A stretch of DNA of 64,000 nt from Rhizobium mesosinicum (GCF_019511345.1 NZ_JAEUAK010000004.1:1-64000), one strand, 5' to 3'; numbered from the stretch's first letter, positions 1-7,820 are shown. Program-made: numbers and translations. The notes: a model not told the origin generated them from the sequence alone.

Positions 1-150
1 GGTTAGTCCCTCCCCCTTGTGGGGAGGGGTTGGGGAGGGGTTTCTCTGGACGCAAACCTTGCCTTCCTCACGTCGCATAAACCCAATCCCAAAAAGCCTC
101 TGCGTCATTCTGACGAATAGACTGGCAATCTGCTTTCAATGTAACTATAT

Positions 151-162
151 TGTATGCATACA
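151..162. promoter_or_regulatory. Perfect 12-bp palindrome upstream of the DUF983 gene
   Basis: TGTATGCATACA is a perfect palindrome in an AT-rich stretch 58 bp before the DUF983 start codon. Its form resembles operators of dimeric GntR/TetR-type repressors, but no regulator gene lies beside it in the window. Positions 1-150 hold no recognisable gene. A G/C-rich run at about 6-40, with repeated CCTCCCC/GGGGAGG blocks, resembles a common intergenic repeat. The regulatory role is inferred from symmetry and position only. Confidence 0.35.
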
Positions 163-219
163 TAATGAGGCATTGAATGGATTTGCCGATGCCTCGCAAA
201 CGCTGAAAGCGAGATCGCC

Positions 220-588
220 ATGGACGCCGAATATCCTCCTCTCCCTCCGATGCAGACCGGCATCCGGGGCCGCTGCCCGCGCTGCGGACAGGGGCATATG
301 TTCAAGGGTTTCCTCACGCTGCAGAAGGAATGCGAAGTCTGCAGGCTGGATTATTCCTTCGCCGATCCGGCGGATGGCCCTGCCTTCTTCGTGATCTGCT
401 TCGCCTGCGTGCCGAGTGTGCTGCTCGGCGTCTGGCTTGAAGTTGCCTTCTCCGCGCCGCTTTGGGTCCAGCTGCTGGTCACCGGTCCCTTCATGTTTGC
501 CACCTGTATTCCGCCATTGAGACCGCTCAAGGGATGGCTGGTCGCAAGCCAGTATTTCTACAAGGCCGAAGAGGGCAAGCTCGCTTGA
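220..588 (+). CDS. DUF983 family zinc-ribbon membrane protein
   Basis: A 122-residue protein of the DUF983 family, which has no firmly established function. The N-terminal third carries two CxxC pairs (C19/C22 and C38/C41) that form a small zinc ribbon. Two hydrophobic segments follow at about residues 54-75 and 80-98, so it is likely an inner-membrane protein with a cytoplasmic metal-binding head. DUF983 genes in alphaproteobacteria often sit near respiratory or lipid genes, but nothing here links it to a pathway. The start is the ATG at 220, with a purine-rich AAGCGAGA about 5 bases upstream. It is a single-gene unit closed by the terminator at 640-671. Confidence 0.8.
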   Translation: MDAEYPPLPPMQTGIRGRCPRCGQGHMFKGFLTLQKECEVCRLDYSFADPADGPAFFVICFACVPSVLLGVWLEVAFSAPLWVQLLVTGPFMFATCIPPLRPLKGWLVASQYFYKAEEGKLA

Positions 589-639
589 TCCCGGAGAGCC
601 AAAGATCCGTACCTGTCAGGCACACTGACCCCTGGTATG

Positions 640-671
640 AAAGGCCGTTCGAAACGTCGAGCGGCCTTTTT
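640..671 (+). terminator. Rho-independent terminator after the DUF983 gene
   Basis: Stem AAGGCCGTTCGA / TCGAGCGGCCTT closes on a 4-base loop and is followed by a run of T (667-671). It is a canonical intrinsic terminator about 50 bases after the DUF983 stop codon and insulates that gene from the NTF2-like/TetR pair. Confidence 0.8.
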
Positions 672-737
672 GCTGTCCGGGCCGCCCTGGAAGCCAAAAT
701 GCCGCAGGAAACGAGTACCCAAGTCCCTTGCGCTTAA

Positions 738-753
738 TGTACTGATCGGTACA
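738..753. promoter_or_regulatory. Probable TetR operator before the NTF2-like gene
   Basis: TGTACTGATCGGTACA is an inverted repeat (TGTAC-N6-GTACA), and a further half-site GGTACA occurs at 768-773. It lies 40-56 bases before the start codon at 794, where a repressor would cover the promoter. The adjacent TetR gene (1281-1847) is the obvious candidate ligand. Symmetry and spacing are seen directly; the pairing with this TetR is inferred. Confidence 0.55.
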
Positions 754-793
754 ATGCATGACGAAAGGTACAGATCAATCAAGGAGACCAGGT

Positions 794-1255
794 ATGCCTG
801 CACCGCTTCCTCCCTTCACTCGTGAAACTGCAATCCAGAAGGTCCGCCTTGCCGAAGACGGCTGGAATAGCCGCGATCCGCAGCGCGTGTCGCTCGTCTA
901 CACGCCCGAAAGCCAGTGGCGGAATCGCGCCGAATTCGTCACCGGCCGTGCCGAGATCGTCGCTTTCCTCACCCGCAAGTGGGTAAAGGAGCTGGATTAC
1001 CGGCTGATCAAGGAGCTCTGGGCTTTCACCGATAACCGCATCGCCGTGCGTTTCGCCTATGAATGGCATGACGACAGCAACAACTGGTTCCGTTCCTACG
1101 GCAACGAGAACTGGGAATTCGATGCCGAGGGCTTGATGCAGCGCCGTTTCGCCTGCATCAACGATCTGCCGATCAGGGAATCGGATCGCAAGTTCCACTG
1201 GCCGCTGGGCCGGCGGCCCGACGATCATCCGGGCCTTTCCGACCTCGACCTCTGA
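794..1255 (+). CDS. NTF2-like protein (nuclear transport factor 2 / DUF1348 family)
   Basis: A 153-residue protein of the SnoaL/NTF2-like fold, DUF1348 type. The conserved features are the WNSRDP and SQWRNR segments, the tryptophan-rich [19 protein letters not shown] stretch and the [16 protein letters not shown]-terminus. Function is unknown; members are small soluble alpha+beta cone proteins often under TetR control. I chose the ATG at 794 because AAGGAG lies 8 bases before it, whereas the in-frame ATG at 758 overlaps the presumed operator. It is followed after 25 bases by the TetR gene on the same strand, so both form a likely autoregulated operon. Confidence 0.8.
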   Translation: MPAPLPPFTRETAIQKVRLAEDGWNSRDPQRVSLVYTPESQWRNRAEFVTGRAEIVAFLTRKWVKELDYRLIKELWAFTDNRIAVRFAYEWHDDSNNWFRSYGNENWEFDAEGLMQRRFACINDLPIRESDRKFHWPLGRRPDDHPGLSDLDL

Positions 1256-1280
1256 GGCCGAGGTGACCCAAAGGTGAAGC

Positions 1281-1847
1281 GTGAAGACGGTTTATGAACG
1301 TGCCGATGTCGTGCCGCTGCTTGCCGAGGTCTTCCGCGAGCTCGGCTACGAGGGCACGACGCTGAGCCGCATCACCGAGCGCACCGGCATCGGCAAGGGC
1401 AGCCTCTATCACTTCTTTCCCGGCGGCAAGGAGGAGATGGCGGCCGCCGTCCTTGCCGATGTCGACGGCTGGTTCGAACGCGCTATCTACGAGCCGTTGC
1501 GCCGTGACGATGCGAAGGCGGCGATCGATGCGATGTGGGCGAATGTGATGGACTATTTCCGCTCGGGCAGCCGCATCTGCCTCGTCGGCGCCTTTGCACT
1601 CGATGAAACGCGCCAGCGCTTCTCCCCCGCTATCAGGGATTATTTCGTTCGCTGGATCGAGGCGCTGCGCCAGGCGCTGGTCCGCGCCGGCTGCGCCGAA
1701 GATGCCGCCCTTGCCGCGGCCGAAGAGGCTGTCTCCGGCATTCAAGGTGCGCTGGTGCTCTCACGGGCTCTGGATGACAAGGAAATGTTCCGCAGAACTT
1801 TGGGCCGGCTGGCCGGCAGGCTGGCTGCGACGAAACTTGGGAGATAG
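1281..1847 (+). CDS. TetR/AcrR family transcriptional regulator
   Basis: A 188-residue repressor-type protein with an N-terminal TetR helix-turn-helix. Residues about 20-50 contain the diagnostic GTTLSRITERTGIGKGSLYH followed by FFPGGKEEM, in which a tyrosine-histidine pair ends the recognition helix. The C-terminal helical ligand domain resembles the LmrA/YxaF-type group. The start is GTG at 1281 because no in-frame ATG precedes the HTH. It lies directly downstream of the NTF2-like gene and probably controls it through the inverted repeat at 738-753. The last codons are duplicated as a 17-bp tandem repeat that extends beyond the stop. Confidence 0.85.
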   Translation: MKTVYERADVVPLLAEVFRELGYEGTTLSRITERTGIGKGSLYHFFPGGKEEMAAAVLADVDGWFERAIYEPLRRDDAKAAIDAMWANVMDYFRSGSRICLVGAFALDETRQRFSPAIRDYFVRWIEALRQALVRAGCAEDAALAAAEEAVSGIQGALVLSRALDDKEMFRRTLGRLAGRLAATKLGR

Positions 1848-1866
1848 GCAAACTTGGGAGATAGGC
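1833..1866. repeat. 17-bp tandem duplication across the TetR stop codon
   Basis: The unit AAACTTGGGAGATAGGC occurs twice back to back (1833-1849 and 1850-1866). The first copy contains the TetR stop codon TAG, so the duplication leaves the protein unchanged. It looks like a recent slippage event. Confidence 0.85.
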
Positions 1867-1931
1867 GATGGCCGCTGCCTTGGCAGGCGCACGAATGCCG
1901 GCGCCGCGGGGAGCTGCGGGTGAGGGTTCTA

Positions 1932-2034
1932 CGGCGCCGCGCGTCTTTTCAGACGCGCAAAGGACGCTGTAGCACTTTAGATTGCTGGATAATCTCATCC
2001 CCAAATCGATTCCGATTTAGGGAATTATGCGACA
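1932..2034. repeat. Rhizobium-type dispersed intergenic repeat with hairpin
   Basis: It begins with a perfect hairpin, GCGCGTCT-TTTC-AGACGCGC (1939-1958). This is followed by AAAGGACGCTGTAGCACTTT and a second symmetric part around AAATCGATTCCGATTT (2003-2018), ending near GAATTATGC. I recognise this arrangement from memory as a very common intergenic repeat of Rhizobium genomes. The first hairpin could also act as a terminator for the TetR operon. Family membership is recalled, not checked. Confidence 0.55.
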
Positions 2035-2061
2035 TGGCGTCCTCACCCGTCATGATTGTGT

Positions 2062-2196
2062 TTAAGCGTCGTTCTGGGAGGGCAGGCGGACCGGGCGCGG
2101 ATTCTCGCGCTGCGTGCGTACCTGGCGCCACTCGTTTTCCATCTGGTCGACGACGTGCTGGGGGATCCTGGTCGGAGTTTCTGCGGTGGTCTGCAT
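2062..2196 (-). CDS. Small hypothetical protein, 44 residues
   Basis: A short minus-strand frame beginning MQTTAETPTRIPQHVV and rich in Q, R and E, with no hydrophobic segment. The ATG at 2196 is preceded by GAGGAACAGAGG, a good ribosome binding site about 6 bases away. The frame is open further upstream (to 2253), but without a comparable site. It resembles small conserved cytoplasmic proteins of Rhizobiaceae in style, but I cannot name a family. It stands alone between a repeat and the divergent lysozyme-like gene. Confidence 0.5.
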   Translation of the reverse strand: MQTTAETPTRIPQHVVDQMENEWRQVRTQRENPRPVRLPSQNDA

Positions 2197-2353
2197 CGTA
2201 TACCTCTGTTCCTCAGCAAGGGTGTGCTTACGGATTGATGCATTGCACAACAAAAACCGCGTGTAAATCGACCCCGGTCACACTTGAAACGATTAAAAAA
2301 ATTTCAATCGATTAAGCCGGCGTTAACCACAGCAGACCTCGGAGAAGCGTATC

Positions 2354-2983
2354 ATGACTGCCTCACTCGATCGGCAATTCTTCTTCGACACGGTACAGCA
2401 CGCGCTGTTCAAGGGCAGTCTCGCGCCGGCCCAGATCGAAGGCATGAATGCGATCCTCGACTACTGGGACGCGAATTTGGCGACTGCAGACCGGCGCTGG
2501 CTGGCCTATATATTAGCGACGGCGTTTCATGAGACCGCTTACACGATGCAGCCTGTGCGCGAGACATTGGCAACGAGCGATTCGCGCGCCGTCGAGATCC
2601 TCGAATCCGCCTTCGCGTCCGGCCGGCTCTCCTGGGTAAAGTCGCCTTACTGGCGAGCGGACGAGGACGGCAAGTGCTGGCTCGGCCGTGGGCTGGTGCA
2701 GCTTACCCATAAGCGAAACTACGAGGCGATGAGCGACGTGACCGGCATCGATCTCGTCGCTGAGCCCGATCGTGCCATGGAAATGGCGCCGGCTGTGACG
2801 ATCCTGATCGAGGGCATGCTGCGCGGCAGCTTCACCGGTCATCGGCTTTGCGATCACCTCAATGAAGAGCGGGAAGACTGGGTCAATGCCCGCCGCATCG
2901 TCAACGGCACCGACAGGGCGGAAAAGCTTGCCGGCTATGGACGGGTTTTCCTCGCGGCGATCCGATCACATCCAGCTCTTTGA
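2354..2983 (+). CDS. Glycoside hydrolase family 19-type lysozyme-like protein (putative chitinase/endolysin)
   Basis: A 209-residue protein with the GH19/lysozyme fold. Motifs are AFHETAYTMQPVRE (residues about 56-69), where the glutamate after FH is the expected catalytic acid, and GRGLVQLTHKRNYEAM (about 115-130), the substrate-cleft motif shared with phage endolysins of this family. There is no signal peptide. Such single-domain enzymes are usually phage-derived endolysins or domesticated murein hydrolases. No other phage genes are nearby, so it is probably a domesticated or stand-alone gene. The start ATG at 2354 has GGAG about 9 bases upstream. The true substrate (peptidoglycan or chitin) cannot be decided from sequence. 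Confidence 0.75.
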   Translation: MTASLDRQFFFDTVQHALFKGSLAPAQIEGMNAILDYWDANLATADRRWLAYILATAFHETAYTMQPVRETLATSDSRAVEILESAFASGRLSWVKSPYWRADEDGKCWLGRGLVQLTHKRNYEAMSDVTGIDLVAEPDRAMEMAPAVTILIEGMLRGSFTGHRLCDHLNEEREDWVNARRIVNGTDRAEKLAGYGRVFLAAIRSHPAL

Positions 2984-3103
2984 ACGGAGGGCATAGGCTT
3001 GACGCGGCATTGTGGCCCGGTTGAAGGCCCGGGCGGCGCGTGTTATCGCCGGGCTTGGGCCTTGAGAGCCCGGGCTTGGAGAATTGCCACAGGAGTGCCC
3101 CGC

Positions 3104-3415
3104 TTGATCCGCCATATCGTCTTCTTCACCGTGCCGGAGGAAAACCGCGAAGCGGTGCGCAAGGGGCTCTCCATCCTGACAGGCATTCCGCATGCGCTGA
3201 AGCTGGAGATCGGCGAAAACGTCAAGACGGACCAGTGGGGCAACGCGGTCGATTTCGTCGTCTACGGCGAATTCGAAAGCGAGGAAGCGCTGGCAGCCTA
3301 CAAGGCGCATCCCGACTATGACCGTTCCACACGCACCGTAAAACCGCTCCGTGATACCCGGACTGCAGCGGATTTCGATAGCGGCAGGGCGGTCACGAGG
3401 CCCCTGCGGGATTGA
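3104..3415 (+). CDS. Dabb family protein (stress-responsive alpha/beta barrel)
   Basis: A 103-residue ferredoxin-like protein of the Dabb (dimeric A/B barrel) family, recognised by the start LIRHIVFFTVPEE, the central VDFVVYGEFESEEALAAY and the YKAHPDYD motif. The family forms dimeric barrels of varied, mostly unknown function. I place the start at TTG 3104: AGGAG lies 8 bases upstream and family members begin with IRHIV. The longer frame from 2999 would add 35 residues lacking family features. It is a single gene, followed by the AT-rich inverted-repeat element. Confidence 0.7.
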   Translation: MIRHIVFFTVPEENREAVRKGLSILTGIPHALKLEIGENVKTDQWGNAVDFVVYGEFESEEALAAYKAHPDYDRSTRTVKPLRDTRTAADFDSGRAVTRPLRD

Positions 3416-3442
3416 CGCCAACGGTTGCGCCGGTCTAACCGG

Positions 3443-3696
3443 TTGAATCTGAATAAGAATATTCGATAGTACCCGCTTATGTCGGGAACTTTCGGGCTAA
3501 GTCATTGATTCTGAATAAGTGACGCATCAGGCCTGGACTTTTTTATAGTAATTTTCATTCAGCAAAGACTGCTTCTATTTTGAAATTTCCTTATGCGAAA
3601 TTATGAGGCTAAGTGGATCACTTATTCAGGATCAATGACTTAGCCCGAAAAACACGGCAAAAAAGGCAAATTTCGAAAATTCTTATTCAGGATCAA
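3443..3696. repeat. AT-rich nested inverted-repeat element (MITE-like)
   Basis: Two inverted repeats are nested. The outer pair is 3443-3466 and 3673-3696 (21 of 24 bases match); the inner pair is 3490-3521 and 3619-3650 (31 of 32 match). All four arms share the core CTGAATAAG preceded by TTGA(T/A)(T/C). The inner loop of about 97 bases is AT-rich and has no credible gene. The whole unit is about 254 bp and clearly lower in GC than its flanks. It looks like the ends of a mobile element, or a non-autonomous derivative, rather than a terminator. No transposase is present and no target-site duplication was identified. Confidence 0.7.
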
Positions 3697-3784
3697 ATGG
3701 ATAGGGGGACTCAGGAGACAATGCCGGCGGCAGATGATTCAATCTGTGAAGAACCTGAATCAGTCTTTTAGAGAAGAACTGTAA

Positions 3785-3904
3785 ATGATTCAGAAGCTTA
3801 ATGGATTGACCGCTCTCGATGCCGCAGGAGCGGGCTCCTTTCGCCTGACAGCAGGCACCGGTTCTTCGGCTGCTTATGAGAATATTCTAATTAACGGATA
3901 TTAA
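3785..3904 (+). CDS. Possible 39-residue peptide of unknown function
   Basis: A short frame beginning MIQKLNGLTALDAAGAGSF and ending ENILINGY. Its composition is protein-like, rich in A, G, S, L and T. The upstream GAGAAGAA is a plausible but not strong ribosome binding site. It lies between the inverted-repeat element and the end of the MFS gene, in a region otherwise without coding sequence, and overlaps nothing. It may be a remnant of a larger gene. Support is only the intact frame and composition. Confidence 0.25.
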   Translation: MIQKLNGLTALDAAGAGSFRLTAGTGSSAAYENILINGY

Positions 3905-3968
3905 GAATGGCTGATCTTGAGCGAAGCATCAGCCGCTGGCAGGCGAGCGCCGCCTTGCCCCCTGCCGG

Positions 3969-5183
3969 TCAGGCCGGCTGCGCGCTCGGCCTTGCGCTGC
4001 GCACCAATGCCATCAGCATCAGCACGAAAACCAGAGCGATGGCCGCAAGCACTGCGCAGGTTATGATCGTCGGGCCGGCGCCGGCGCGGTCGAGGAAGGC
4101 GGTGAAGATGACGGGTGCGATGGCGTTGGCGAGGTTCTGCGGCATCGACAGACGGGCAGCCTGCAGCCCATATTCCTTGGCCGAGAAGAGGGCGAGCGGC
4201 AGAAGCGCGCGGGCAACCGCCAGCACCCCTGAGCCGAAACCGTAGAGCAGCACGAAGGTGATGAGCAACGGTATCGACGGCGAAACGAGGAAGAGCATCA
4301 GGAAGCCGAACAGCATCAGGCTGACGCCCATAATCGATGTCAGGATCGGATTGCCGCGCCTGCCGAGCAGCATGTCGAGCGCGCGCGCCGAAATGCCGAT
4401 CACGCCGCGGGCCGAACCGAGCTGCAGGGCAAGGGCTGGCGATGCGCCGGTCTGACGGAGAATTTCGAGCAGCGATGGAGAGACGCCGAAAGTGATGAAG
4501 GTGCAGAGCGTGGTGGAGACGGCAATCAAAAGGAACGCCTTGCGGCGGTCGGCCGGCGAAAGCGCCACCGACGCTGTTTCGGCCGCTGCCCCCTGTATAT
4601 GGCTTGCGACCGGCTTCGGCAGACCGAAGAGATGCAGCGGCAGGCAGACGAAGAACTGCAGGCCTGCGGAGATGAGAAAGGTGATGCGCCAGCCGAAAGT
4701 CTCGTTGAGCAGCGTCAGGATCGGCCAGAAGATGGTCGCCGAAAGACCGGTAAACAGCATGAGGATGGCGATGACGCGTTTGCCGTTTACCCCTTCGCGC
4801 TCCACGACGGCCGTGTAGCAAGGCGCCGAAAGGCCGAGCGCGCCGCCAAATCCGATCACGACCCAGGCGATGGCATAGGCAACGATGTTTGTCGTGGCGG
4901 CAAGCAGCAGCAGACCGATCGCGAAGGTGATCGACGAGGCGGCCAGCACTTTCGCCGCGCCATAGCGGCCGAGCCAGCGCCCGGTGACCGGACCGGCAAA
5001 GGCGCTGATCACCATCATGATTGTCAGTCCGGCAAAAATCGCTTCGTTCGGAAGCCCCAGGGAAGGCGCGATGACACGGCCCATGACCCCAAGCATGTCG
5101 AAGGTCGTGCCCCAGCCGATCAACTGGGTGACTGCCAGCACGCCAACTAATTGCGCTGTACGAAGCGGAAATGATGTCTGCAT
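3969..5183 (-). CDS. MFS transporter
   Basis: About 404 residues from the chosen start, with twelve predicted membrane segments typical of the major facilitator superfamily. Recognisable parts are the GRWLGRYGAAKVLAAS loop between segments 2 and 3, and two six-helix halves joined by a hydrophilic linker (about residues 190-220). The closest character is the YbfB/oxalate-formate-antiporter-like group, but the substrate cannot be inferred. The frame is open to 5315; I prefer ATG 5183 (MQTSFPLRTAQ) because the membrane segments begin just after it and the extra N-terminus is not transporter-like. No strong ribosome binding site supports either start. It is divergent from the feuN operon. Confidence 0.75.
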   Translation of the reverse strand: MQTSFPLRTAQLVGVLAVTQLIGWGTTFDMLGVMGRVIAPSLGLPNEAIFAGLTIMMVISAFAGPVTGRWLGRYGAAKVLAASSITFAIGLLLLAATTNIVAYAIAWVVIGFGGALGLSAPCYTAVVEREGVNGKRVIAILMLFTGLSATIFWPILTLLNETFGWRITFLISAGLQFFVCLPLHLFGLPKPVASHIQGAAAETASVALSPADRRKAFLLIAVSTTLCTFITFGVSPSLLEILRQTGASPALALQLGSARGVIGISARALDMLLGRRGNPILTSIMGVSLMLFGFLMLFLVSPSIPLLITFVLLYGFGSGVLAVARALLPLALFSAKEYGLQAARLSMPQNLANAIAPVIFTAFLDRAGAGPTIITCAVLAAIALVFVLMLMALVRSARPSAQPA

Positions 5184-5438
5184 GATTCTGAAATGACGAA
5201 AGGGGCGGTAAAGCGATAGCAGTTTCAACCATTCGGTGAAAGGTTTGATGGAACAGATGCCGTGCGAATTTGGCCGATACCGAGATTTCCCTTGTGGCTG
5301 AGGGACATGCGCCAATCATTCGGGAATTATGCATATTTCCCGCAATAGTCGAGAATTGTTCTAAAAAACCTGCGTTACCGTGCATTCATTTGCCATTCAG
5401 GTCGCTTGAGTACATATTCGGGCCAAGTTGGCACTACA

Positions 5439-5702
5439 TTGAAAGCACAGCACATGGCCTCTCTTCTGAGCGTCGCAGCACTGGCCGCCGGCCTGGCGGT
5501 TTCGGCGCCCTCGCCGGACGATACGCACACGCTTGTCCTGCGTGTGTCGGGCGATTGCAGCGCCGCGGCCCAGCAGGTCGTGGAGGAGACGGGCGGCCAG
5601 CTTCTTTCCGTGCAGCCGGTGGGCAATACTTGCATCATAACCGTTCTCGTCCAGGGTAACGGCCAGCGTCCGCGCAAGGTGACGGTAAAGGTTCCGATGT
5701 AA
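5439..5702 (+). CDS. feuN: Small exported protein, probable FeuN modulator of FeuPQ
   Basis: About 87 residues (82 if ATG 5454 is used) with an N-terminal signal peptide (MKAQH, then a hydrophobic run ending AVSA) and a short periplasmic domain with cysteines in GDCSAAAQ and GNTCIITV. It lies 53 bases upstream of an OmpR-type regulator and its kinase. In Sinorhizobium meliloti a small periplasmic protein, FeuN, is encoded immediately upstream of feuPQ and restrains FeuQ signalling. Size, export signal and position match. I start at TTG 5439 because it gives a basic N-region. The feuN name rests on context plus my recollection of the S. meliloti locus. Confidence 0.6.
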   Translation: MKAQHMASLLSVAALAAGLAVSAPSPDDTHTLVLRVSGDCSAAAQQVVEETGGQLLSVQPVGNTCIITVLVQGNGQRPRKVTVKVPM

Positions 5703-5755
5703 GCGGAATCGGCTTATCAAGGTTCCAGTGATTTGCAGCGGAAGAAGGCGAAACG

Positions 5756-6427
5756 ATGCGCATTCTGGTAGTCGAAGACGACGTCAATCTGAACCGGCAG
5801 CTCAGCGACACGCTGAAAGAGGCGGGCTATGTCGTCGATCAGGCCTTCGATGGCGAGGAAGGCCATTTCCTCGGCGACACCGAGCCTTATGACGCGATCA
5901 TCCTCGATATCGGCCTGCCGGAAATGGACGGCGTCACCGTACTCGAAAAATGGCGCGGCGCCGGCCGCACGATGCCGGTTCTGATCCTGACTGCCCGCGA
6001 CAGGTGGAGTGACAAGGTCGCCGGCATCGATGCCGGTGCCGACGACTATGTGACCAAGCCCTTCCATGTCGAAGAAGTGCTCGCCCGCATCCGCGCGCTC
6101 ATCCGCCGCGCCGCCGGCCACGCCTCCTCGGAAATCGTCTGCGGCCCGGTGCGGCTCGACACCAAGAGCTCAAAGGCAATCGTCAACGGCGTGGCGTTGA
6201 AGCTCACCTCGCACGAATACCGGCTGCTTGCCTATCTCATGCATCACATGGGCGAGGTTGTTTCTCGCACGGAGCTCGTCGAGCATATGTACGATCAGGA
6301 TTTCGACCGCGATTCCAATACGATCGAAGTCTTCGTCGGCCGCCTGCGCAAGAAGATGGGTGTCGATCTGATCGAAACGGTGCGCGGGCTCGGTTACCGC
6401 ATCCAAGCGCCGACCAATGCGAATTAA
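5756..6427 (+). CDS. feuP: OmpR/PhoB-type response regulator FeuP
   Basis: A 223-residue response regulator. The receiver domain (1-120) has acidic residues E7-D8-D9, phospho-acceptor D51 in ILDIGLPEMDG, T79 and K101 in DYVTKPF. The C-terminal winged helix (about 130-220) ends with the typical RLRKKMG and VRGLGYRI. In rhizobia FeuP controls genes including those for cyclic glucan export and osmoadaptation. The start codon overlaps no neighbour and is preceded by GAAGAAGG. The 3' end overlaps feuQ by 11 bases, implying translational coupling. The name rests on the feuN-feuP-feuQ arrangement and on protein lengths. Confidence 0.8.
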   Translation: MRILVVEDDVNLNRQLSDTLKEAGYVVDQAFDGEEGHFLGDTEPYDAIILDIGLPEMDGVTVLEKWRGAGRTMPVLILTARDRWSDKVAGIDAGADDYVTKPFHVEEVLARIRALIRRAAGHASSEIVCGPVRLDTKSSKAIVNGVALKLTSHEYRLLAYLMHHMGEVVSRTELVEHMYDQDFDRDSNTIEVFVGRLRKKMGVDLIETVRGLGYRIQAPTNAN

Positions 6428-7820
6428 GTCGCTCACCGCACGCGTGCTGCTTCTGACCACAGTCTGGTCGACGGTGGCGCTGGTGGTGATCGGCCTGCTG
6501 ATTTCGACGCTCTACAGACGAAGTGCCGAGCGCGGCTTTCAGGACCTGCTGCGCGCCCAGCTCTATAATGTCATCAATTCCGTGACGATCGGCGATCAGG
6601 GCGCGCTGTCTGGCAGCCCGCAGCTCGGCGACCTGCGCTTCGCCCAGCCGAAGACCGGTTGGTACTGGGTGGTCGAGCCGCTCGGCACCTATACGACCGC
6701 ACCGCTCGTCTCGCCGTCGCTGGGTTCCGCGACGATCCCTGTATTGTCGGTCGTCGAGGCGCCCTTCGACAAGAATTACGAGCGCTATTATCAGGTGATG
6801 GATGCCTCCGGTAACCGCGTGCAGGTGGCAGAAACGGAAGTGGTGCTCGACACCGATGGCCGTGCCGCCCGCGTCCGTGTGACAGGCAATGTCGATGTCG
6901 TGGAAGACGATGTCCGCAATTTCTCCCATCGCCTCTATCTGGCGCTTGCCGGCTTCGGTGTGGGCAGTCTCATCGTCAATGCGCTTGCCATTCTCTACGG
7001 CCTCAGACCGCTGGATAAGGCCCGCGCCGCCCTGGAGCGCATTCGTGCGGGCGAGAGCGAGCAACTGAAGGGTGATTTCCCCCGCGAGATCCTGCCGCTT
7101 GCCAACGAGGTCAATGCGCTGATCGACAGCAACCGCCGCATCGTCGAGCGGGCGCGCATGCAGGTTGGCAATCTCGCCCACTCCCTGAAGACTCCGATCG
7201 CGGTGCTGCTCAACGAAGCCCGCGTGCTTGAGAGATCGCATGGCGATCTCGTGCGCAACCAGGCCGAGGCCATGCAAGGCCAGGTGCAATCCTACCTCAA
7301 CCGCGCCCGCATCGCCGCCCAGCGCGAATCCGTGCTTGCGCGTACCGATGCCGAGCCGGCGCTGGAACGATTGGTGCGCGTCATGCGCCGCCTGAACGTC
7401 GATACCGAATTCGAGCTGATCGTCCAGCCGCCGCACCTGGCTGTCGCCATGGAGCAGCAGGATCTCGAGGAAACGGTCGGCAACCTTCTGGAAAACGCCG
7501 CCCGTTTTGCCAAGAGCAAGGTGCGTCTCTCGGCGGTCGAAGCCGGTGATGACGTGAAGGGAATAGAGGCAAGTCCCCGCAAGCATTGGGTGGAGCTTGC
7601 CGTCGAGGATGACGGTCCGGGGCTGGAGCCCGACCAGATTCGCGAGGCGCTGAAGCGCGGGCGCCGGCTGGACGAGAGCAAGCCTGGTACCGGCCTCGGC
7701 CTCTCCATCGTCACGGAGATTTCCAACGAGTACCAGGGCCGTCTGGAGCTCACGCGCGGGGAGTGGGGCGGGCTGAAAGCCAAGCTTATCCTGCCGGGTG
7801 TGACAAAGGATGTTGCATGA
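6417..7820 (+). CDS. feuQ: Sensor histidine kinase FeuQ
   Basis: A 467-residue membrane kinase: first transmembrane segment at residues 10-32, a periplasmic sensor region (about 35-170), a second segment at about 172-195, then HAMP and HisKA with phospho-acceptor H255 in GNLAHSLKTP. The catalytic ATPase domain follows, with N-box NLLENAAR, DDGPG and GTGLGLSI. It is the partner of FeuP, whose gene it overlaps. In S. meliloti the periplasmic part is the target of FeuN restraint. Its H-box (HSLKTP, rather than HELRTP) is typical of the PhoQ-like group. Confidence 0.8.
   Translation: MRIKSLTARVLLLTTVWSTVALVVIGLLISTLYRRSAERGFQDLLRAQLYNVINSVTIGDQGALSGSPQLGDLRFAQPKTGWYWVVEPLGTYTTAPLVSPSLGSATIPVLSVVEAPFDKNYERYYQVMDASGNRVQVAETEVVLDTDGRAARVRVTGNVDVVEDDVRNFSHRLYLALAGFGVGSLIVNALAILYGLRPLDKARAALERIRAGESEQLKGDFPREILPLANEVNALIDSNRRIVERARMQVGNLAHSLKTPIAVLLNEARVLERSHGDLVRNQAEAMQGQVQSYLNRARIAAQRESVLARTDAEPALERLVRVMRRLNVDTEFELIVQPPHLAVAMEQQDLEETVGNLLENAARFAKSKVRLSAVEAGDDVKGIEASPRKHWVELAVEDDGPGLEPDQIREALKRGRRLDESKPGTGLGLSIVTEISNEYQGRLELTRGEWGGLKAKLILPGVTKDVA

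Noticed and set aside
2354..2983. Prophage remnant signalled by the endolysin-like gene
   Set aside because: No holin, structural, integrase or attachment-site features occur around it.
3901..5385. 494-residue minus-strand frame overlapping the MFS gene
   Set aside because: It is rich in R, H and P as expected for a shadow frame; the other frame encodes a twelve-segment transporter.
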